Assembly: GCA_003513005.1 (NCBI GenBank)
Contig: DOTD01000043.1
Coordinates: 1-10,967 of the forward strand
Source: Desulfotomaculum sp.
Lineage (GTDB): Bacteria; Bacillota; Desulfotomaculia; Desulfotomaculales; Nap2-2B
DNA: 10,967 nt
Reading direction: 5' to 3'
The position numbers and the translations under genes were made by a program. Under the pieces are notes generated by a model. It had not been told where the DNA came from, made no database searches, and worked only from the letters and a program-made list of their open reading frames with translations. Shown in pieces: positions 7,024 through 10,967 of the stretch (the stretch's first letter is position 1; each line of letters opens with the position of its first letter).

Positions 7024-8886
7024 TTACTCCTTTTCTCCCGCGGGCGGCTCTCCCTTGACCCATCCCATGGAAACCCCAGGCTGTTTTATCTTATTAAGGG
7101 TATTTAACTCATCGGGTCTTCTTTCACGTTTCCAGATAGGCTTTCTGATAATCAAATCTCCGGAATCCTGTGTCCTTGGCCACGCCGGAGCAAGGAAGGG
7201 GACGCCGAAACTCTTTATGCTGCACATCATGGCTCCGAGCAAGACGAGTCCGGCCGACATTCCGAAGAACCCAAGCGAAGCGCCCAGGGCAATAAAAAAA
7301 AATCTGAAAATCCTCACCGCGAAGGCAAGCGTGTAAGACGGAATCGCAAAATTCCCCAACGCGGTGACAGCCACGACGATGATCAGGATAGGGCTGACGA
7401 TGTTGGCCGCAACAGCCGCCTGGCCAAGGATCAGGGCGCCGATAATTCCCAGGGTGGTCCCGATTATGCCGGGGACCCTGAGCCCTGCCTCGCGGATCAG
7501 CTCAAACGATATTTCCATCAGCAAAAGCTCAACTATACTTGGGAAGGGGACAGCCTCCCTTGAAGAAGCGATGGAAACCAGCAGTTCCGTAGGGATCATC
7601 TCCTGGTGGAAGTTGACCAGCGAGATGTAAAGAGCGGGCAGCAAAAGAGCTATCAGTACCGCAAAAACCCTGATTAAACGCAAAAAAGTTCCGAACTGCC
7701 AGCGCAGGTGCACATCCTCGGGACTGTGAAGAAATGTTGAAAGCGTAGCCGGGACAACCATGGCCAGGGGGGTGCTTTCAGTCAGTATAGCTACCCTCCC
7801 CTGCATCAGGTGGGAAGCCACCCGGTCAGGGCGTTCAGTGGTGAGGACCTGGGGCACAATCTTCCAGGGATCGTCCTCGATAAACTGCTCGAGCATCCCG
7901 TCGCCCATAACAAAATCAGCTTTTATGCTTTTCAGCCTTCTCTTAACCTCTTTAACCAGCGAGGGGTTGGTGATCCCCCTGACATACATGATACTGGCTC
8001 CGGATTGGTCCGAGTCGCCGACAGTCAGGAATTCGTTGACCAGGTCCTTGTTCTTAATAATCCTTCTGATCTGGATCATGCTTGTCTTCAGGTTTTCGGT
8101 GAAGGCCTCCTGGGAGCCCTTGACCACCGCTTCTATGATAGGCTTGTCGATGTTCCTTTTCTCAAAGCCTCTCGTGTCGACAGCCAGGCATTTTCCGACC
8201 CTGTCAATAAACAGGACGGTAACTCCGAACAGCGCCTGGTTGATCGCGCTGTCGTAATCCGTTAAATCGGCAACCTGGTGTACAGACAGAACGTTTTCTT
8301 TGACGTAATCAAACATGGAACCGCCTTCATACTTATCGTACAAGTTACGGTTCATCAACTGCCGCAGGATAAAGTTGTTGATCACATCACGGTCGGCCAT
8401 GCCGTCTATAAAAACTAAAAAGGCGTCCACTTTTCCGTTCAGCTTAAAGTCGCGCACGACCACATCGACGCTTGTGGGAACGTTTAATTCTTTTTTGATC
8501 AATTCCCTGCTGAAATTAATGTCGGGGGAAACGCCAGTTTCTTCTTTTGAGGCATTTTGCTTATTTTCTTCGGGTTCTTTGGGTTCTTTCCGGCTCCTGA
8601 CTCTTCTTAATAAGCCGGCGCTGGTTTGTCTTTTAATCTCTTTTTCTTTCTCATCCTTTTCATCTTTATCTTTATTCTCATCCTTTTTCTTTTCACCAGC
8701 CGCCTTCATTAAATCATCCTGGTCCATATAATTTTTCAGGTCGGCTTGCCCCATATCTTCCGCCGAAGCCCGGTAGTTTTCCTCGTCACCCAACTCGGGC
8801 AACACGAAAGTATCGTGTTCGGGGGGCTGGTAGGTGAATATCGAACCCAACTTTGCAAAGAAACCCTGTTTTTTCTCTTCCGCCAA
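7024..8886 (-). CDS. gerAA: GerAA-type germinant receptor A subunit
   Basis: Membrane subunit of a GerA-family germinant receptor; this family is reported to form an oligomeric ion channel in the spore inner membrane. Of 620 residues (typical 480-550), residues 60-118 are an extra Lys/Glu/Asp-rich linker. The soluble domain spans about 122-390 (INFSRELIKKEL, FIDGMADRDVIN, ERPDRVASHLMQGRVAIL). Hydrophobic helices follow from about 404, with the hallmark PFPSIVELLLMEISFELIRE at 447-466 and GTTLGIIGALILGQAAVAAN at 476-495. The cytoplasmic tail DLIIRKPIW (577-585) is also typical. The start is TTG (8884-8886), ten bases after AAGGAGG (8897-8903). It is the first gene of the cluster. Confidence 0.95.
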   Translation of the reverse strand: MAEEKKQGFFAKLGSIFTYQPPEHDTFVLPELGDEENYRASAEDMGQADLKNYMDQDDLMKAAGEKKKDENKDKDEKDEKEKEIKRQTSAGLLRRVRSRKEPKEPEENKQNASKEETGVSPDINFSRELIKKELNVPTSVDVVVRDFKLNGKVDAFLVFIDGMADRDVINNFILRQLMNRNLYDKYEGGSMFDYVKENVLSVHQVADLTDYDSAINQALFGVTVLFIDRVGKCLAVDTRGFEKRNIDKPIIEAVVKGSQEAFTENLKTSMIQIRRIIKNKDLVNEFLTVGDSDQSGASIMYVRGITNPSLVKEVKRRLKSIKADFVMGDGMLEQFIEDDPWKIVPQVLTTERPDRVASHLMQGRVAILTESTPLAMVVPATLSTFLHSPEDVHLRWQFGTFLRLIRVFAVLIALLLPALYISLVNFHQEMIPTELLVSIASSREAVPFPSIVELLLMEISFELIREAGLRVPGIIGTTLGIIGALILGQAAVAANIVSPILIIVVAVTALGNFAIPSYTLAFAVRIFRFFFIALGASLGFFGMSAGLVLLGAMMCSIKSFGVPFLAPAWPRTQDSGDLIIRKPIWKRERRPDELNTLNKIKQPGVSMGWVKGEPPAGEKE

Positions 8887-8896
8887 GGTTTTAAAT

Positions 8897-8903
8897 CCTC
8901 CTT
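8897..8903 (-). promoter_or_regulatory. Ribosome binding site that sets the gerAA TTG start
   Basis: A full AAGGAGG on the minus strand lies ten bases before the TTG at 8884-8886. No ATG or GTG lies in frame at a suitable distance, so this site supports the TTG start and the MAEEKKQGFF N-terminus. Confidence 0.7.
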
Positions 8904-8918
8904 AGCATAGACTCACAG

Positions 8919-8947
8919 AGTATATTCTTTGCACTCCATCTTGAAAA
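8919..8947 (-). promoter_or_regulatory. Possible promoter upstream of gerAA
   Basis: On the minus strand TTTTCA (8942-8947), 17 bases, then TATACT (8919-8924) gives a sigma-A-like arrangement about 30 bases before gerAA. Forespore sigma-G control is expected for ger operons, but I find no convincing sigma-G pair here: GAATATA matches the -10 only partly and its spacing to a GTATT is 19. The native promoter may have been altered, because IS1182-like sequence begins at 8964. Confidence 0.3.
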
Positions 8948-8963
8948 ATACATTTAACCCTGA

Positions 8964-9596
8964 TCATGGCGCGCCACGCGGGACAGCCATGGGGACGGGG
9001 CTGTTCGCCCATACCTCCTCCAACGCGCCTACAACCCTATGGACTGGTACTCGTGGGGAGATAAAGTATCTTAAAAAGCAAAAAATAAAGACAAACCGCT
9101 TTATGTTCTGCACTGTCACTTTCAATCCGCATACCACCGTGCTTTTGGCTTTTCCACGAACATCAAGCTTGTCCAGTCCCCCACGCTTCAACGCCGAATT
9201 GCTTCCTTCGATTCCTGCACGCTTGCTGGTGTTCTCTTTGCGGCCTGTTTTCATTTTTTCCCGTTCCCGGCCGGCATTCACTGTCTTGAGGTTAATGCGG
9301 ACAACGCAATCCTTGGCTTGCTTTTTACTGTAGCATTGTTCACGAAACTCGCAGTTGGCGCAGGCCTCATGAGGAAAGTGAGCTACTGTTTGTCCTCCGC
9401 TGACCCCGGCGTGTTTAGGAACGTACCCTCCCGGACATTTATTAATCACATTGGTGGTTTCAGCCATGTCAAATTCGGTTACGGGAATTTTCTTCGCAGG
9501 CTCCGTTCCGCTCATGTTGGTGAGGTGGATTTCTATTCCGTTTTCTTCTGCGGTTTGATGAACATCCTCAGAGTGGAAGCCGCCATCTACATACAT
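8964..9596 (-). pseudogene. IS1182-like transposase, 3' part (after frameshift)
   Basis: C-terminal part of a DDE transposase of the IS5/IS1182 type. It starts in the middle of the protein with YVDGGF, the probable second catalytic Asp (D4). A Cys cluster follows (C79, C82, C88 in a CANCEFREQC context), then KRAGIEGSNSALKRGGLDKL with the probable catalytic Glu at 130, and RGKAKSTVVCGLKVTVQNIKRF, a common family C-terminus. The reading frame is open further upstream as LQGIRENTGCTDMYVDGGF, which is what an intact protein would have, so the ATG at 9594-9596 is not a real start. The last 40 residues, after about position 170, look unrelated to the family and run over a REP-like palindrome. Non-functional as it stands. 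Confidence 0.8.
8983..9004. repeat. Palindrome with GGGGACGG loop
   Basis: ACAGCC (8983-8988) and GGCTGT (8999-9004) form a perfect 6-bp stem around a loop ATGGGGACGG. The GGGGACGG-type core recalls the other REP-like units in the window, though the stem differs. It lies in the aberrant C-terminal coding region of the transposase remnant. Confidence 0.4.
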
Positions 9597-10117
9597 GTCG
9601 GTACAACCGGTGTTTTCGCGTATCCCCTGGAGACGGTCTGCAGGATTTCCACATCGCTGGTATTGTTGGGAGCAACGGTGTAATCGGTAATGAGCTGAAA
9701 GGGGTTTTTCTTGTCACAGGTTTCGGATATTTCCAGCACATAACCGCTTTGGCTCACATTCCCTTTCTTGCGATAGGTGGCATCTTCATCATACGCTGAC
9801 TGGAGGGAACCGGAGGTGATTTCCTTTTGGGGCTTAGGTGTCAGTTTGCCGCTTTCAGTTGCAGTTGTGGATTGTTCGGCCAGAAAACGTTTGAGAATCC
9901 TCGCTTCTTCCGACTCCTGCTGTGCTCCCAGTATCATCAGGGCTTCCTGGCAGAGGTTTAGAAGCAGTGTAAGTTTGCTGTCCCCTTCCTGGGCTTTGAC
10001 TCGATAGAGGACATCGGTTTTGAAGTCGGCTTCAAGCGCTTTGGCAAGGGGGTCTGTAAGTTTCTCTTTGGGGATCGCTTTGACCGCCTTGACCAAGACA
10101 TCATAAGCCAGAGACAT
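9587..10117 (-). pseudogene. IS1182-like transposase, 5'-truncated N-terminal part
   Basis: The 176 residues begin MSLAYDVLVKAVKAIPKEKL and include a helical linker (about 35-80), then SAYDEDATYRKKG (107-119), probably the first catalytic Asp region of IS1182-type transposases, and ITDYTVAPNNTSDVEILQ (143-160). The N-terminal DNA-binding region, roughly 150 or more residues in related proteins, is missing: upstream there is a TAA 33 bases before the ATG and no recognisable continuation. After DVEILQT the frame goes wrong and ends at a TAG; shifting by one base near 9625-9640 continues the protein as RLQGIRENTGCTDMYVDGG. So the gene is both truncated and frameshifted. Bases 10118-10213 beyond it show nothing I recognise. 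Confidence 0.8.
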
Positions 10118-10213
10118 CCGCCCGGCCGCCGGATTTCCCCGGAGGTGTTAGCCGTTGAAGCTGCCCTCTTCTTTTACCCCCCTTTTTCACAATTATGTTT
10201 TTGACACAAGCAT

Positions 10214-10244
10214 AAGGGACGTTCTTTTTGCTTCCTTGTTTGGT
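10214..10244 (+). repeat. REP-like unit, inverted relative to the valS-side copy
   Basis: GGGACGTTC, one variable base, then TTTTGCTTCCTTGTTTGGT on the plus strand equals the minus strand of 334-362 with one mismatch over 29 bases. The pairing arm found in the other copy (GAAGCAA before GGGGACG) is absent here, where CATAA precedes, so this unit is a half copy. It lies about 100 bases beyond the start of the IS1182-like remnant. Confidence 0.65.
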
Positions 10245-10362
10245 CTATTTTAGAATCACAGGCATAATTTTGAGGATTACGCTTTGGGTCGGGTTGACCT
10301 TTATGCCCCCGGAATTTTGATGCTCGAACTTATAAATGCCTGCAATTGAAGATTGCGTCTCT

Positions 10363-10818
10363 TTAAGATTGATGCAGATAGTAACGCCAGCAGTCCATAT
10401 TTGATTTTTTAAAGCCCTGGGAAAGGTAAAACCCCTGGGCAGGCCGATTATCTTTATCAACCAGTAAAGTAATTCTAGCATAGCCTTCTTTTTGGGCCAG
10501 CTTCTTTATTTCCCCCCAAAAATACTTGCCCAGACCCTTTCTTCTTGTACTTTTTTTAATAATAAAATCTTCTAATAAAATAACCTTGCCCCCTGTCGCC
10601 GTGCTCACGGTTACTAAAAGATTGGCCATGCCCAAGATTTCTTTCTCTTTTTTGAGCAATAAAAGAATACCGTAGTGGGAGTTTTCCAAAATGAATTCCA
10701 GTCCCTGCCGTTGTTTGTGCCAATCGGGAGTAAAATCTTTCTCCAGCGTAAAAAGCTCCTGCAATAACAAACTCATTTCCTCAATGTCTTTCTTTCCGGC
10801 TTTACTTACGGTAAACAT
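10363..10818 (-). CDS. GNAT-family N-acetyltransferase
   Basis: Predicted acetyl-CoA-dependent N-acetyltransferase of 151 residues, normal for a single GNAT domain. The acetyl-CoA pyrophosphate-binding motif RRKGLG lies at about 92-97 after the strand VILLEDFIIKK. The later motif (N124, with GFYLSQGF following at about 129-136) matches the GNAT C-terminal signature. The substrate cannot be told; small stand-alone GNATs modify amino groups of proteins, antibiotics, polyamines or amino acids. I chose the ATG at 10816-10818 (MFTVSKAGKKD) because AAGGAG (10824-10829) lies five bases upstream; the in-frame starts nine and five codons earlier have no such site. It stands alone between the IS remnant and an IS end, with no operon partner. 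Confidence 0.88.
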   Translation of the reverse strand: MFTVSKAGKKDIEEMSLLLQELFTLEKDFTPDWHKQRQGLEFILENSHYGILLLLKKEKEILGMANLLVTVSTATGGKVILLEDFIIKKSTRRKGLGKYFWGEIKKLAQKEGYARITLLVDKDNRPAQGFYLSQGFKKSNMDCWRYYLHQS

Positions 10819-10883
10819 ATTTTCTCCTTCCATGATGCAAATCACTTAAAGATTCATTATGTAATGGTCAGTAAGGTATTTGG

Positions 10884-10967
10884 TTAGCCCAACCTTCCCC
10901 TCCAAAACCCCGAACTCCCCTTGCAGCCTCGATCCATCGAAAAAAATTAGGTACTACATTCTGCGGT
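10884..10967 (-). mobile_element. Right end of IS1634-type element, copy 2 (inverted)
   Basis: Read on the minus strand this repeats 239-321: the last transposase codons (ending AGAATGTAG) and the 3' noncoding end through GGGAGTTCGGGG to GGGCTA. It differs by two substitutions and one T. The orientation is opposite to copy 1, and most of the element lies to the right of the window. The segment 10846-10883 between the GNAT gene and this end shows nothing clear. Confidence 0.75.

Noticed and set aside
7810..8265. Plus-strand 151-codon frame within gerAA
   Set aside because: It lies opposite the conserved GerAA soluble domain and shows no family features or ribosome site.
8968..8975. GGCGCGCC 8-bp palindrome
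   Set aside because: A lone 8-bp GC palindrome is expected by chance at times and has no associated structure.
8929..9333. Plus-strand 134-codon frame across the transposase remnant
   Set aside because: The minus strand here clearly encodes transposase motifs, so the plus frame is an antisense shadow.
10245..10481. Minus-strand 78-codon frame overlapping the GNAT gene
   Set aside because: Its first half is the GNAT gene read in another frame. Only the tail past the GNAT stop might mean anything, and it is reported separately as a weak finding.

Overview
The window looks like a piece of an endospore-forming Firmicute, most likely a clostridial lineage near the Peptococcaceae. This is inferred from a complete ger spore-germinant-receptor operon, strong AGGAGG-type ribosome binding sites, moderate GC and many transposon remnants. 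All intact genes are on the minus strand. The only plus-strand coding sequence is the transposase tail at the left edge.

Layout, left to right. Bases 1-321 are the 3' end of an IS1634/IS4-type insertion sequence (the transposase tail ends at 252). Bases 342-403 hold two tandem REP-like palindromes that abut the stop codon of valS. valS (405-3047) encodes a full-length valyl-tRNA synthetase. It has its own sigma-A-like promoter and a leader too short for a T-box. Another REP-like palindrome (3224-3248) overlaps the stop codon of the last gene of the ger cluster. The cluster is transcribed right to left in the order gerAA (7024-8886), gerAB (5919-7019), gerAC (4637-5932), a 54-residue two-helix membrane protein (4476-4640), and a second gerAB paralogue (3248-4345). 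Upstream of the cluster lies a 5'-truncated, frameshifted IS1182-like transposase (8964-10117). Then come a fourth REP-like copy (10214-10244), a GNAT acetyltransferase gene (10363-10818), and an inverted copy of the same IS end found at the left edge (10884-10967).

How the genes work together: GerAA, GerAB and GerAC form a nutrient-sensing receptor in the spore inner membrane. Close spacing and overlaps (a 4-nt gap A/B, a 14-nt overlap B/C, an ATGA overlap C/small protein) point to one coupled transcript. The most interesting structure is the second gerAB. It is preceded by about 85 bp that still align with the 3' end of gerAA, so it appears to have arisen by duplication of a segment spanning the gerAA tail plus gerAB. 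The cluster therefore reads A-B-C-D-B', with two diverged candidate ligand-binding subunits sharing one A and one C.

Limits: all family calls come from reading motifs, without database searches. Because both window edges fall in the same repeat, either a composite-transposon arrangement or contig ends at a repeat would explain the outline.
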